DNA of 19,484 nucleotides from DATKXO01 sp035528995 (GCA_035528995.1 DATKXO010000465.1:1-19484); one strand, 5' to 3'. Counted from the stretch's first letter, positions 7,436-15,354 are shown. Notes: generated by a model from the sequence alone, not told the origin. Numbers and translations: made by a program.

Positions 7436-8375
7436 CCGGCCGCAAAACCCGTTCAGGCGCGTCTTGGCCCCGCTGTGCAGCCCGCAGGGACTGCTCATCC
7501 TCGCCATCGTCGCGGCCATAGCCTGGCTTTGCTCCGGCTTCTACACCGTCGCGCCCAACGAGCGGGCCGTGGTCACCCGATTCGGCGAGTTCCACGCCAA
7601 GAAGGGTCGCCCCGGCATGCACTACGCCCTGCCCTGGCCCATCGACCGCGTCTACACGCCCGAGGTCACCGACGTCCAACGCATCGAGGTCGGCTTCACC
7701 AGTCGGGGCCGCAAGTTCGCCGAGCCGCGACGCTCCGACACCCTCACCGGCGACGAGAACATCCTCAAGATCATGATGGTCGTGCAGTACAAAACCCGCG
7801 ACGTGCAGCGCTACCTGTTCAACGCCGAGGACCCCCACTGGTTTGTCGAGCAGGCGGTCGAGGCGGCCATGAACATGCAGGTGGCCTCCCTCCCCGTGGA
7901 CGACGTGCTGACCACGGCCAAGAACGAGATTCAGATCAACACCATTCGCATGGCGCAGCGGTGGCTCGACCAGTACGACACCGGCTTGGTCCTGCTGGGC
8001 GGCAATCTCCAGAAAGTCTCGCCTCCGGTCCCCGTCCTGGACGCCTTCACCGAGGTGACCGACGCAAAGAAGGACGCCGAGCGGACCATCGACCAGGCCC
8101 GCGAGTACGAAGGGCGAGTCATCCCCCAGGCCCGCGGCCAGGCTCAGGAAATCATCAGCCGGGCCCAGGGCAGCTACGCCGATCGCGTCAACCGGGCCCA
8201 GGGCGAGGCCGCCCGCTTCCTCAGCGTCCTCCAGGAGTACCGCCAGGCCCGCCAGATCACCCGGACCCGCCTCTACGTCGAGGCCATGGAGCGCATCCTG
8301 TCCAGGACGAAGGTCATCGTCCTCGACCCACAGGAAGGTCGGCCCGCATCCAAAATCACCATCGTCGACGACTGA
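7428..8375 (+). CDS. Second HflK-like SPFH membrane protein
   Basis: This 315-residue protein has one helix at residues 20-38 followed by an SPFH domain with HflK-type motifs: VAPNERAVVTRFGEF, GMHYALPWPIDRV, LTGDENILKIMMVVQY and LQKVSPPVPVLDAFTEVTDAKKD. A coiled segment rich in Ala, Gln and Arg follows (AREYEGRVIPQARGQAQEII). It overlaps the end of hflC by 8 bases, which suggests translational coupling. It lacks the permease part of the first gene of the operon, so it is the more ordinary HflK of the two. The C-terminal Pro/Gln-rich tail seen in some HflK proteins is absent. Its own ribosome site is weak (GGAA). Confidence 0.9.
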   Translation: MGDRPQNPFRRVLAPLCSPQGLLILAIVAAIAWLCSGFYTVAPNERAVVTRFGEFHAKKGRPGMHYALPWPIDRVYTPEVTDVQRIEVGFTSRGRKFAEPRRSDTLTGDENILKIMMVVQYKTRDVQRYLFNAEDPHWFVEQAVEAAMNMQVASLPVDDVLTTAKNEIQINTIRMAQRWLDQYDTGLVLLGGNLQKVSPPVPVLDAFTEVTDAKKDAERTIDQAREYEGRVIPQARGQAQEIISRAQGSYADRVNRAQGEAARFLSVLQEYRQARQITRTRLYVEAMERILSRTKVIVLDPQEGRPASKITIVDD

Positions 8376-8392
8376 CGCCGACCCGCCACCGC

Positions 8393-8409
8393 GCCCGGGC
8401 ACGCCGGGC
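8393..8409. terminator. Possible hairpin between convergent genes
   Basis: GCCCGG (8393-8398) and CCGGGC (8404-8409) can pair around a 5-base loop, in the 57-base gap between the end of the SPFH operon and the end of the convergent lipoprotein gene. There is no T tract, so a rho-independent role is uncertain. Confidence 0.3.
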
Positions 8410-8432
8410 TCCCGCGATTCCGCGTTCCAATA

Positions 8433-9839
8433 CTATTGCCCGTCAGGCTCGGTGTCCTGGCTCTCTTCCACACACACGCCGTCAACCGGGTTGCCCACCA
8501 CGCGGATCGCCTCGGCGGGATCGAGGTAGGTCCGCACGCCGCTCAGCTCGGCCGCGATCTCGCGGATCACCACATCGTTCAGACGGTCGACCATGTAACA
8601 CGGAATGTGCGGCTCCGCGTGCGACAACCCGACGCCGGAATCGTCCGTCAGGAAGATGTACTCGCTCAGTGTGGTCAGCGCGGCGGTGCGCATGATCAGC
8701 TCGGCCTCCTCCGCCACACCGCTGGCCGCCACGGGGTAGATGGCCACGCCGGCCATGCGCAGGTTGCGGACGCGCTCCAGTGTCTCCTCGGCGAACTCGA
8801 GGTGCGGCGGAGCGTCCGCCACCAGAAACAGCACGCGGGCCTGATTCTCGTGGCCCCAACTCAGACCCTCCGCCTCGGCCAGTGCCTCGTGCATAGCCTC
8901 GGGATAGTCACCCCCGCCGTCGGCGACCTGCTCCGTCAGGTCGGCCTGGAACTCGGCCAGTGAGTCCGTGAAGTCGAACGTCCGCGTGACGTACTGGTCG
9001 CCCTGGTCGCGGTAAACGATCAACGCGTAGCGCTGCTGCACGTTGGGGAACTCATCCGCCACGGCCGAGGCGATGCTGTCCATCTCCACCTTGATGTACT
9101 CCAGCTCGTCGGACATGCTGCCCGTGGCATCGACCACAAACGCCAGCTCCAGCTCGCCCGGCAGGGTCGCCGCGGTGTCCGGCAGCACGACTTCCCATTC
9201 CAGGTCGGTCAGATCGCCGGTCACGAATAATGGCTCGGACCAGTCCGGCGGGTAGACGATGACGTCGAACGTCTCCGTCTCACCGGCGCCGTCCAGCCCG
9301 GTCGAGAAAAACACCCGTCCGTCGCTGCCGGTCGGCGCGTCGAGCAGCTCCGAAGTCTCTTGCTCCTGGCCGGCAGGCACGACGGCCACGTGCGCGTTGG
9401 GCACCGCCTGCCCCTGGTCGTTCCGCACCGTGATGATCACTCGGCTGCCCAGCGCGACCGTCGGCAACGTGCCGCCGGGGTCGTTCTGAAGCACGTCGGA
9501 CACGAACTCCTCGAATACGCCCGGGTTGAGCCCGTCGTCGAACGTGCCGGCCGTCAGCGTCCCCGACTGAATCTGCCCGCCATCGTCTTCGCCTTCGCCC
9601 TCGCCCTCACCTTCGCCCTCGCCGCTGTCTCCGTCACCAGGCCCAACCACGGCGGGGGACTCGCCTTCACCTTCGCCTTCACCTTCTGCCCCCTCGGGCC
9701 CCGGCGCGGTCCCCCCGTCGCCGGTCACCGCCTCGGCTCCGCCGCCCCCGCCCCCGGCCGCACAACCCCCGACCCAGAAGAGCATAGCCACCCCCAACAG
9801 CAGCACCGCTACGTAACCTGATCGCATCATCCGGTACAT
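8433..9839 (-). CDS. von Willebrand factor A domain lipoprotein with Glu-Gly repeat linker
   Basis: The 468-residue product begins with a lipoprotein signal: a hydrophobic stretch (about residues 9-24) ending in the lipobox VGGC, with C26 the expected lipidated residue. A glycine-rich stretch and two acidic EGEGEGE tracts (about 51-59 and 72-81) form a flexible linker. Residues about 125-215 resemble an Ig-like or carboxypeptidase-regulatory fold (VIITVRNDQGQAVPNAHVAV, then TGSDGRVFF). Residues about 228-400 are a VWA domain with a metal-binding DATGSMS motif (D234, T236, S238). The ATG at 9839 is preceded by AGGGGG at good spacing; the frame is open further upstream but the signal peptide fixes this start. 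It is probably a cell-envelope, metal-dependent adhesion or scaffold protein; its ligand is unknown. It is transcribed convergently with the SPFH operon and divergently from mutS. Confidence 0.88.
   Translation of the reverse strand: MYRMMRSGYVAVLLLGVAMLFWVGGCAAGGGGGGAEAVTGDGGTAPGPEGAEGEGEGEGESPAVVGPGDGDSGEGEGEGEGEGEDDGGQIQSGTLTAGTFDDGLNPGVFEEFVSDVLQNDPGGTLPTVALGSRVIITVRNDQGQAVPNAHVAVVPAGQEQETSELLDAPTGSDGRVFFSTGLDGAGETETFDVIVYPPDWSEPLFVTGDLTDLEWEVVLPDTAATLPGELELAFVVDATGSMSDELEYIKVEMDSIASAVADEFPNVQQRYALIVYRDQGDQYVTRTFDFTDSLAEFQADLTEQVADGGGDYPEAMHEALAEAEGLSWGHENQARVLFLVADAPPHLEFAEETLERVRNLRMAGVAIYPVAASGVAEEAELIMRTAALTTLSEYIFLTDDSGVGLSHAEPHIPCYMVDRLNDVVIREIAAELSGVRTYLDPAEAIRVVGNPVDGVCVEESQDTEPDGQ
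9587..9687. repeat. Low-complexity hexamer repeat encoding Glu-Gly tracts
   Basis: Two stretches (9587-9623 and 9660-9687) of imperfect 6-bp repeats (GCCTTC / GCCCTC / ACCTTC on the plus strand) encode the EGEGEGE tracts of the lipoprotein. Tracts of this kind can change length by slippage in 2-residue steps without breaking the frame. Confidence 0.8.
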
Positions 9840-9873
9840 AAACAGACCCCCTATGCTGGCTAAAGATGTGTGG

Positions 9874-9897
9874 ACCGCGCTCGCTAACCGCGCTCGC
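9874..9897. repeat. Direct repeat in the divergent lipoprotein-mutS control region
   Basis: The 11-mer ACCGCGCTCGC occurs twice, at 9874-9884 and 9887-9897, a 13-base period. It lies 35-58 bases upstream of the lipoprotein start. It could be a pair of protein-binding half-sites or a chance duplication. Confidence 0.4.
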
Positions 9898-9988
9898 AAC
9901 TGTCGCTTCCGCATTGTACGCCCACTCAGGTGTCCCTGCACCGGCCGCCGCCGGGCGACCCCGTCCACCGTGCGACTTCCGCCCTTGG

Positions 9989-10016
9989 TTGAGAATCGCT
10001 CCCGGGCTGATAGATT
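9989..10016 (+). promoter_or_regulatory. Candidate promoter of mutS
   Basis: TTGAGA (9989-9994) and TAGATT (10011-10016) are separated by 16 bases, in the local AT-richer stretch ahead of mutS. Transcription would start near 10023, about 30 bases before the proposed GTG start. Consensus matching only. Confidence 0.45.
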
Positions 10017-10053
10017 AGGTGAACCTGCTGACCACTCGGAGGGTTCGCTGCTC

Positions 10054-12726
10054 GTGGGTACCGCCCCGTCCAAGTCCGCCCGCACCGCCGGTCCGCCCAA
10101 GACCGACCTCACCCCCGCCATGCGCCAGTACGTCGAGCAGAAACAGCAGGTCGGCGACGCCATCCTCCTCTTCCGCATGGGCGACTTCTACGAGACCTTC
10201 TACGAAGACGCCAGGACCATCTCCCAGGCACTGGGCATCGCCCTGACCTCACGATCCAAGGGCGGCGATAACGAGCCCATCCCTCTGGCCGGCATCCCCC
10301 ACCACGCCCTCGAAACCTACCTGACCCGGCTGGTCCAGGCTGGCTTCCGAGTCGCCATCTCCGAGCAGGTCGAAGACCCCAAGCTCGCCAAGGGCGTCGT
10401 CAAGCGCGAGGTCGTGCGGATCATCACGGCCGGCACCCTCACCGACGAGGCCCTGCTCGACGAACGGGCCGACAACGTCCTGACCGCCGTCTGCGACGAC
10501 GGCCGCGCCCTGGGTGTGGCTGCCATCGAACTGTCCTCCGGCCGATGCCAGGTCTTCGACATCCCCGACCGCGCCGTCCTCGACGAGCTGGTCCGCCTGG
10601 GCCCGGCCGAGTTCCTCATCGACGAGGAGAGCGCCACGGACTCGCGCGTCGCCCGTCTGGCTGACGAGCTGCTGTCACTCTGCCAATCCACGATCACCCG
10701 CCGGGCCGCACACGAATTCGTCGAGTACAACGCCGAGCAGACCCTGCGCGATCACTTCGGCGTGGCCACGCTCGCCGGCTTCGGCTTCGACCAGATGACT
10801 CCCTCCCTGCGGGCCGCCGGCGCCATCCTGGCCTACCTGAAGGAAACCCAGAAAACCGCCCTGTCGCACATCACCACCGTCCGCCGCCACGTCAGCGACA
10901 CCGTGGTGCAGATCGACCACAACACCTGGCGATCGCTCGAAATCGAGCGGACCCTTCGCGGAGGCGCCCGCGAGGGCAGCCTGCTGGCGGCCGTCGACCG
11001 CACCGTCCACCCCATCGGCGCCCGACTGCTGCGCCGCTGGCTCCGTTCGCCGCTGCGCCGCATGGACGCCATCGCCGCCCGCCAGGACACCACCGCCTAC
11101 TTCGTCGAGCGACAGGCCGTCCGCCGCAACGTCCGCCTGGCCCTCAAGTCCATGTCCGACGTCGAGCGCATCGCCGCCCGAGTAGCCATGCTGCGGGCCA
11201 CGCCGCGCGACCTCGCCGGCCTGGGCAACACGCTGAATCGCCTGCCCGACCTGCGCCGCCAACTGGGTGACACGCTTCCGGCACTTTTGGCCGACCTGAC
11301 CGAATCCCTCGGCGGTCTCGAAGACGTCGCCGATCTGCTCGAAAAGTCCATCCGTCCCGACGCCCCATCGACCGTCCAGCTCGGCGGCATCATCCGCGAC
11401 GCCTACGACCAGGAGCTGGACCGCCTGCACGCCATCGGCCGCGACGGCCAAGACTGGCTCGCCCGATACCAGCACCAGCAGGCCGAGGCCACCGGCATCC
11501 CCTCGCTCAAGGTCGGCTTTAACAAGGTCTTCGGCTATTACATCGAGGTGTCACACGCGCATCAGGAACGCGTCCCGCCCGATTACGTGCGGAAACAGAC
11601 CGTCAAGAACGCCGAGCGCTACATCACCGATGAGTTGAAGCGCTTCGAGACCGAGGTCCTCACCGCCGAGGAGAAGGCCCGCGACCTCGAGGCCGCCCTC
11701 TTCGAGCGCATCCGCGCCCAGGTGGCCGAGCGCATTAAAGACCTGCTGCGTGTGGCCGACGCCGTCGGACAGCTCGACGTCCTCGCCGGCCTGGCCGAAC
11801 TGGCCGTCCGGCAACGCTACGTCCGCCCTGCCCTGAGCGAGGAACTCGCCCTCCACCTCCGCGGCGGGCGCCATCCGGTTCTGGAGCAGTCGCTGGCCGA
11901 CGGCTTCGTGCCAAACGATTGTCACCTCGACGCCGACGAAGGCCGCCTGCTCATCATCACCGGCCCGAACATGGCCGGCAAGAGCACCTACATCCGACAG
12001 GTCGCCCTCATCGCCCTGCTGGCCCAGACCGGCTCCTTCGTGCCGGCCGACGAGATGACCTTCAGCCCGGTGGACCGCATCTTCGCCCGCGTCGGCGCCT
12101 CCGACGAGATCGCCCGCGGCCAATCCACCTTCATGGTCGAGATGACCGAGTCGGCCAACATCCTCAACAATGCCACGCCGCAGTCACTCGTCGTCCTCGA
12201 CGAACTCGGCCGCGGCACCAGCACCTTCGACGGCCTCTCACTCGCCTGGGCCATCACCGAGCACCTGGCCAACAACGTCCGCTGCCTCACGCTCATGGCC
12301 ACCCACTACCACGAGCTGACCGAGCTGTCCGACCTGCTCGGCGGCGTGAAGAACTACAACGTCGCCGTCCGCGAGAGCACCGACGCCGACGGCCACGAGT
12401 CCATCGTCTTCCTCCACCGCATCGTTCCCGGCGGCACGGACAAGAGCTACGGCCTGCACGTCGCCCGCCTGGCCGGCGTCCCCGCAGACGTCGTCACCCG
12501 AAGCCGCGAGGTCCTGGCCGAACTGGAGCGCGGCTTCCAGCGCGAAACCAAGACCACGCCCCTCTCCCGCAAACGCACCAAAAAGGACGACGCCCAACTA
12601 ATGCTCTTCACCGACCCGGCCGAGCAGGTCGCCAAAGACCTACAATCCCTCGACGTTAACGCCCTGACACCCCTCGACGCCCTGGCCAAGCTCAAGGGGT
12701 TTCAAGACAGGCTTCAACGCCCATAA
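10054..12726 (+). CDS. mutS: DNA mismatch repair protein MutS
   Basis: MutS recognises mispaired or looped bases and starts mismatch repair. The 890-residue product has the complete family layout: the N-terminal mismatch-binding domain with GDFYE (F45 and E47 are the Phe-x-Glu pair that contacts the mispair), a connector, the lever/clamp region (about 270-560, including FGYYIEVSH) and the C-terminal ATPase. The ATPase has Walker A GPNMAGKS (637-644), Walker B LVVLDELGRGTSTFDG (D716, E717) and the THYHELTEL motif. The frame is open upstream to 9853, but GTG 10054 is preferred: GGAGGG (10038-10043) lies 10 bases ahead and similarity starts soon after (LTPAMRQYVEQK). No mutL lies in the window. 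The gene stands alone between a divergent lipoprotein gene and a separately promoted secreted protein. Confidence 0.97.
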   Translation: MGTAPSKSARTAGPPKTDLTPAMRQYVEQKQQVGDAILLFRMGDFYETFYEDARTISQALGIALTSRSKGGDNEPIPLAGIPHHALETYLTRLVQAGFRVAISEQVEDPKLAKGVVKREVVRIITAGTLTDEALLDERADNVLTAVCDDGRALGVAAIELSSGRCQVFDIPDRAVLDELVRLGPAEFLIDEESATDSRVARLADELLSLCQSTITRRAAHEFVEYNAEQTLRDHFGVATLAGFGFDQMTPSLRAAGAILAYLKETQKTALSHITTVRRHVSDTVVQIDHNTWRSLEIERTLRGGAREGSLLAAVDRTVHPIGARLLRRWLRSPLRRMDAIAARQDTTAYFVERQAVRRNVRLALKSMSDVERIAARVAMLRATPRDLAGLGNTLNRLPDLRRQLGDTLPALLADLTESLGGLEDVADLLEKSIRPDAPSTVQLGGIIRDAYDQELDRLHAIGRDGQDWLARYQHQQAEATGIPSLKVGFNKVFGYYIEVSHAHQERVPPDYVRKQTVKNAERYITDELKRFETEVLTAEEKARDLEAALFERIRAQVAERIKDLLRVADAVGQLDVLAGLAELAVRQRYVRPALSEELALHLRGGRHPVLEQSLADGFVPNDCHLDADEGRLLIITGPNMAGKSTYIRQVALIALLAQTGSFVPADEMTFSPVDRIFARVGASDEIARGQSTFMVEMTESANILNNATPQSLVVLDELGRGTSTFDGLSLAWAITEHLANNVRCLTLMATHYHELTELSDLLGGVKNYNVAVRESTDADGHESIVFLHRIVPGGTDKSYGLHVARLAGVPADVVTRSREVLAELERGFQRETKTTPLSRKRTKKDDAQLMLFTDPAEQVAKDLQSLDVNALTPLDALAKLKGFQDRLQRP

Positions 12727-12751
12727 CGGTGATGTCTCCAGTCGTGTCTCC

Positions 12752-12769
12752 CCTGACAATCTCGTCAGG
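12752..12769. terminator. Weak hairpin after mutS
   Basis: CCTGAC (12752-12757) pairs with GTCAGG (12764-12769) around a 6-base loop, 25 bases after the mutS stop codon. No T tract follows; it is only a possible terminator. Confidence 0.25.
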
Positions 12770-12805
12770 CTGCGCTAAAACGGTGCACAAACACGAACGG
12801 CCATC

Positions 12806-12834
12806 TTGAATGATGCCCACTGTATGAGTAAAAT
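12806..12834 (+). promoter_or_regulatory. Promoter of the PEP-CTERM propeller gene
   Basis: TTGAAT (12806-12811) and TAAAAT (12829-12834) are separated by 17 bases, close to the sigma-70 consensus, in an AT-rich patch that stands out from the surrounding DNA. It points to the gene at 12886 and suggests that gene is not part of a mutS transcript. Confidence 0.6.
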
Positions 12835-12885
12835 GACAGTTACCTGAGCGGTATGCAAGCATGGTGGTAGCGGACGGGAAATAGC

Positions 12886-13863
12886 ATGTGTGCATTGGCC
12901 GGGCGAGATGGCCCAGGATCGTGCATTTGTTTGTTGTTTGGAGTGCTCTTGGCACCGGTCCTGGACGTCGCCGCATCCCCGACGGCTGCGTCGCCCAAGC
13001 TGTATTGGTCAGTCCATGGCTTCACTGATGCCGACTCGCGCATCGACCGCGCGGACCTCGACGGCACCGGCGTCGAGACCATCGTTGGATCGGGGCTCCG
13101 GGCTCCGTGGGATCTGGAGATGGACGCTGCCGGCGGCAAGCTCTACTGGGGCGATGTGAGCGCACATAATCTCCAGCGATGCAACCTTGACGGTACTGGT
13201 GTCGAGATGCTCCTCGATGGCCCTCCATCAACCATTGACGACCCTGGCGGTGTCGCATTTGACCCCTTGGCAAACGACCTCTACTGGACCGACCTCGCCC
13301 TGGATCGGGTCAATCGACTCGATTTGGATACCGGTATCAACCACATTCTGCTGTCGGTTCCCAGTACGACTTTCGTGGGGATCGCCCTCGATCCCGGAGC
13401 AGGCCTGATGTACTGGGCCGATGCCTCCACCGATACGATCCGCAAGGCAAACCTGGACGGCACAAACATGGACGTAGTCCTTGCAGGCCTAAGTAATCCG
13501 CGCGATATCGAGTTGGATCTGGCGTCCGGGCACATGTATGTGGCCAACCTGGGGGGCGGAATCTACCGTGCGAACTTGGATGGCGGCGACCTCACACTGC
13601 TCGCTTCCGGCCAATTCGGTGGCGGTGCGAACTGCTTGACCCTCGATCTTGCTCGCAGAGCAGTCTACTGGACGGAGTCTGCCAACGGACACGTCTCCCG
13701 CATCAACCTCGACGGCACCGGCTACCAGCCCGACCTGATCGAGCCGGTCGGCGGGATCGGCCGTGGTGTGGCCGTCATTCCGGAGCCCGCCACCTTGGCA
13801 CTGCTGGTCACCTTTACTGTTGGTGCCATCTCGCGCCGCCGAAGACGCTCTTGTTCGCAGTGA
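12886..13863 (+). CDS. Secreted six-bladed YWTD beta-propeller protein with PEP-CTERM anchor
   Basis: The 325-residue product has a hydrophobic N-terminal export segment (about residues 12-30). Six repeats of the LDL-receptor class B (YWTD) type follow: LYWSV, LYWGD, LYWTD, MYWAD, MYVAN and VYWTE, most followed by a strand with NLDGT or a close variant. Six such repeats make a closed propeller. The tail is VIPEPATLALL, a hydrophobic stretch, then RRRRR, the PEP-CTERM signal recognised by exosortase-type sorting enzymes. So it is expected to be exported and processed at the cell surface, probably binding protein or polysaccharide; the ligand is unknown. No exosortase gene is in the window. Its DNA is visibly less GC-biased than neighbouring mutS. 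The start is the first ATG; GGGAAA precedes it at moderate spacing. Confidence 0.88.
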   Translation: MCALAGRDGPGSCICLLFGVLLAPVLDVAASPTAASPKLYWSVHGFTDADSRIDRADLDGTGVETIVGSGLRAPWDLEMDAAGGKLYWGDVSAHNLQRCNLDGTGVEMLLDGPPSTIDDPGGVAFDPLANDLYWTDLALDRVNRLDLDTGINHILLSVPSTTFVGIALDPGAGLMYWADASTDTIRKANLDGTNMDVVLAGLSNPRDIELDLASGHMYVANLGGGIYRANLDGGDLTLLASGQFGGGANCLTLDLARRAVYWTESANGHVSRINLDGTGYQPDLIEPVGGIGRGVAVIPEPATLALLVTFTVGAISRRRRRSCSQ

Positions 13864-13866
13864 CGT

Positions 13867-13889
13867 AGGGCAGATCGTTGACCTGCCTT
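13867..13889. terminator. Possible bidirectional hairpin between convergent genes
   Basis: AGGGCAG (13867-13873) pairs with CTGCCTT (13883-13889), with one G-T pair and a 9-base loop, in the 33-base gap between the propeller gene and the convergent cupin gene. No long T run is present. Confidence 0.35.
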
Positions 13890-13896
13890 CGTCATC

Positions 13897-14256
13897 TCAA
13901 AGCCGCTCCGGGCGCTCCACCGTCTTGTCCGTTCGCACGTTCCCCGTGTTCAGCGTGCCGGCCGGCTCGAACATCAGAACGTGCGCTTCTCTCTGCGCCA
14001 CCGGCCGATGTTCCACGCCGCGCGGTACGACCAGAAACTCGCCCTCGCCGAGCGCCACCGCCTTGTCCCGAAGCTCGACCCGCATCTCGCCCTTGACCAC
14101 CAGGAACAGTTCGTCCTCGTTCTCGTGATGGTGCCAGTCGAACGCCCCCAGCACCTTGACCAGCTTCACCTGCTGCCCGTTCAGCTCCCCGACGATCTTC
14201 GGCCGCCAGTGCTCCTCGAACAGCCCGAACTTCTCCGCCAGGTTCACCTTGTCCAT
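13897..14256 (-). CDS. Single-domain cupin protein
   Basis: This 119-residue protein is a small beta-barrel cupin. Motif 1 is HHHENEDELFLVVKG, with metal ligands H42, H44 and E49; motif 2 is GEFLVVPRGVEHRP, with P78, G80 and H83. All four usual metal ligands are therefore present. Small cupins of this type resemble mannose-6-phosphate isomerase-like or sugar-binding cupins, but no substrate can be assigned. The ATG at 14256 is preceded by GAGGG 7 bases away. The frame continues upstream for 20 residues without family resemblance, so I reject the longer start. It is convergent with the propeller gene and divergent from the SDR gene. Confidence 0.88.
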   Translation of the reverse strand: MDKVNLAEKFGLFEEHWRPKIVGELNGQQVKLVKVLGAFDWHHHENEDELFLVVKGEMRVELRDKAVALGEGEFLVVPRGVEHRPVAQREAHVLMFEPAGTLNTGNVRTDKTVERPERL

Positions 14257-14348
14257 TACCCATCCCTCGCCACCAAACGGTACGGCGGCTTTCGCACGCC
14301 GCTGGCCGCACAACACTACCGCATGATACGGGCCGAGCCATGCGAGTG

Positions 14349-14377
14349 CCCCATCCTTCGCCCAGCGAAGGGTGGGG
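14349..14377. repeat. Palindromic repeat upstream of the SDR gene
   Basis: The arms 14349-14361 and 14365-14377 pair over 13 positions, with one G-T pair and a 3-base loop (CCA). It reads CCTTCGC / GCGAAGG at its core. It lies in the 240-base gap between the cupin and SDR genes. No T tract follows, and it looks like a short mobile palindrome, not a terminator. Confidence 0.75.
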
Positions 14378-14496
14378 GAAGGACAAGAGTGCGAGGCGGC
14401 TTGCGGCTGCCGAATCTGCCCCCCATCCGTTCCCTCGGAAACGACCGGACACCTTCGGGGTTTCCGGCGTCTGGGCCCCGCTCTACACTACACGCA

Positions 14497-15354
14497 ATGA
14501 CGCGGAATCCGTTTCTAGATCGCCACGTTCTGATCACCGGCGCCTCCAGCGGAATCGGCGCCGAGCTGGCCCGCCGCTTCGCCCGCGACGGTGCACGGCT
14601 GGCGCTCGTCGCCCGACGCGAGGACCGCCTGCAAGCGCTCGCCAACGAAATCGCCGACGCCGGGCAATCCGAGCCCACTGGTGGGTGGCATGGGTCCGCC
14701 AAAGGCGGACCCGTGGCGAACCACGCAGCCCCCACTGTCATCGCGGCCGACCTGTTCGACGAAGACGCACCGCAGCGCGTCCTCGACCAGACCCGCGCCG
14801 CACTCGGTCCGATCGACGTCCTGGTCAACAACGCCGGCCTGGGCTACGCCGGCCCCTTCGCCGAGCAAACACCCGAGCAGACCAAACAAATGCTGCGCCT
14901 CAACATCGACGTACTGGTGCGCATGACCGAGCTCGTCCTGCCGGAGATGCTCGACCGCCGCAGCGGCTGGATCATGAACGTGGCCAGCACGGCCGCCTAT
15001 CAGCCCATGCCCTACATGGCCACCTACGCCGCCACCAAGGCCTTCGTCCTGAGCTGGTCCGAAGCCCTCTGGGCCGAGGTGCGCCGCCGCGGCGTCGTCG
15101 TGACGGCCGTCTGCCCCGGCACCACCCGCACCGAGTTCTTCGACCATCATACCTGGAGCGCCGCCCGCGACTTGGCCATGAGAAGTGCCATGAGCGCCGA
15201 GCGCGTGGCCGACATCGCCGTCAAGGCTCTGGCCCGCGGCCGCCCCAGCATCGCCTGCGGCTCCAGCAATCTGGTCCTGGCGATGCTCAGCCGGACGATG
15301 CCGCGCTCCTGGACCGCCCGAATCATTGCCAGGGTGCTCAAACCGCTGGCATAG
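14497..15354 (+). CDS. Short-chain dehydrogenase/reductase with an in-frame palindromic insertion
   Basis: This 285-residue enzyme is a classical SDR: TGASSGIG (14-21) binds NAD(P), NNAG (111-114) supports the cofactor site, and S164, Y177 and K181 (YAATK) form the catalytic residues. PGTTRTEF follows at the expected place. Proteins of this DltE/YqjQ-like group usually have about 260 residues; the extra length is a segment at about 57-80 (SEPTGGWHGSAKGGPVANH) between the NEIADAG helix and the strand IAADLFDE. That segment coincides with a DNA palindrome. It sits in a surface loop, so the enzyme may remain active. Substrate unknown. The ATG at 14497 is preceded by TACACT (14484-14489), a possible -10 element, with no clear ribosome site. 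MqnE starts 64 bases downstream. Confidence 0.9.
   Translation: MTRNPFLDRHVLITGASSGIGAELARRFARDGARLALVARREDRLQALANEIADAGQSEPTGGWHGSAKGGPVANHAAPTVIAADLFDEDAPQRVLDQTRAALGPIDVLVNNAGLGYAGPFAEQTPEQTKQMLRLNIDVLVRMTELVLPEMLDRRSGWIMNVASTAAYQPMPYMATYAATKAFVLSWSEALWAEVRRRGVVVTAVCPGTTRTEFFDHHTWSAARDLAMRSAMSAERVADIAVKALARGRPSIACGSSNLVLAMLSRTMPRSWTARIIARVLKPLA
14674..14715. repeat. Palindromic repeat inserted inside the SDR coding sequence
   Basis: GGGTCCGCC (14692-14700) and GGCGGACCC (14704-14712) are perfect inverse complements around AAA; the stem extends to 14689/14715 with one G-T pair. A second small palindrome (CCCACTGGTGGG, 14674-14685) lies just before it. AGCCCACTG (14672-14680) and AGCCCCCACTG (14727-14737) flank the element as near-direct repeats, as a target duplication might. 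The whole block is translated in frame. Confidence 0.75.

Noticed and set aside
5291..7519. A 742-codon open frame on the minus strand opposite the SPFH operon
   Set aside because: It mirrors the high-GC codon pattern of the real plus-strand genes, is made of low-complexity Gly/Asp/Val/Leu/Gln stretches, matches no family, and would overlap three well-supported proteins.
7413..8402. A 329-codon minus-strand frame opposite the second HflK-like gene
   Set aside because: Same composition artefact; the plus strand has clear SPFH motifs throughout.
9853..10053. N-terminal extension of MutS by 67 residues
   Set aside because: MutS similarity begins just after the GTG at 10054, which has a good ribosome site and a plausible promoter within the extension.
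9840..10178. N-terminal extension of the VWA lipoprotein
   Set aside because: The lipoprotein signal peptide must be N-terminal, and AGGGGG precedes the ATG at 9839.
14349..14377. Rho-independent terminator for the cupin or upstream transcript
   Set aside because: The hairpin lies upstream of both divergent genes and is not followed by a T run, so a repeat element is the better reading.
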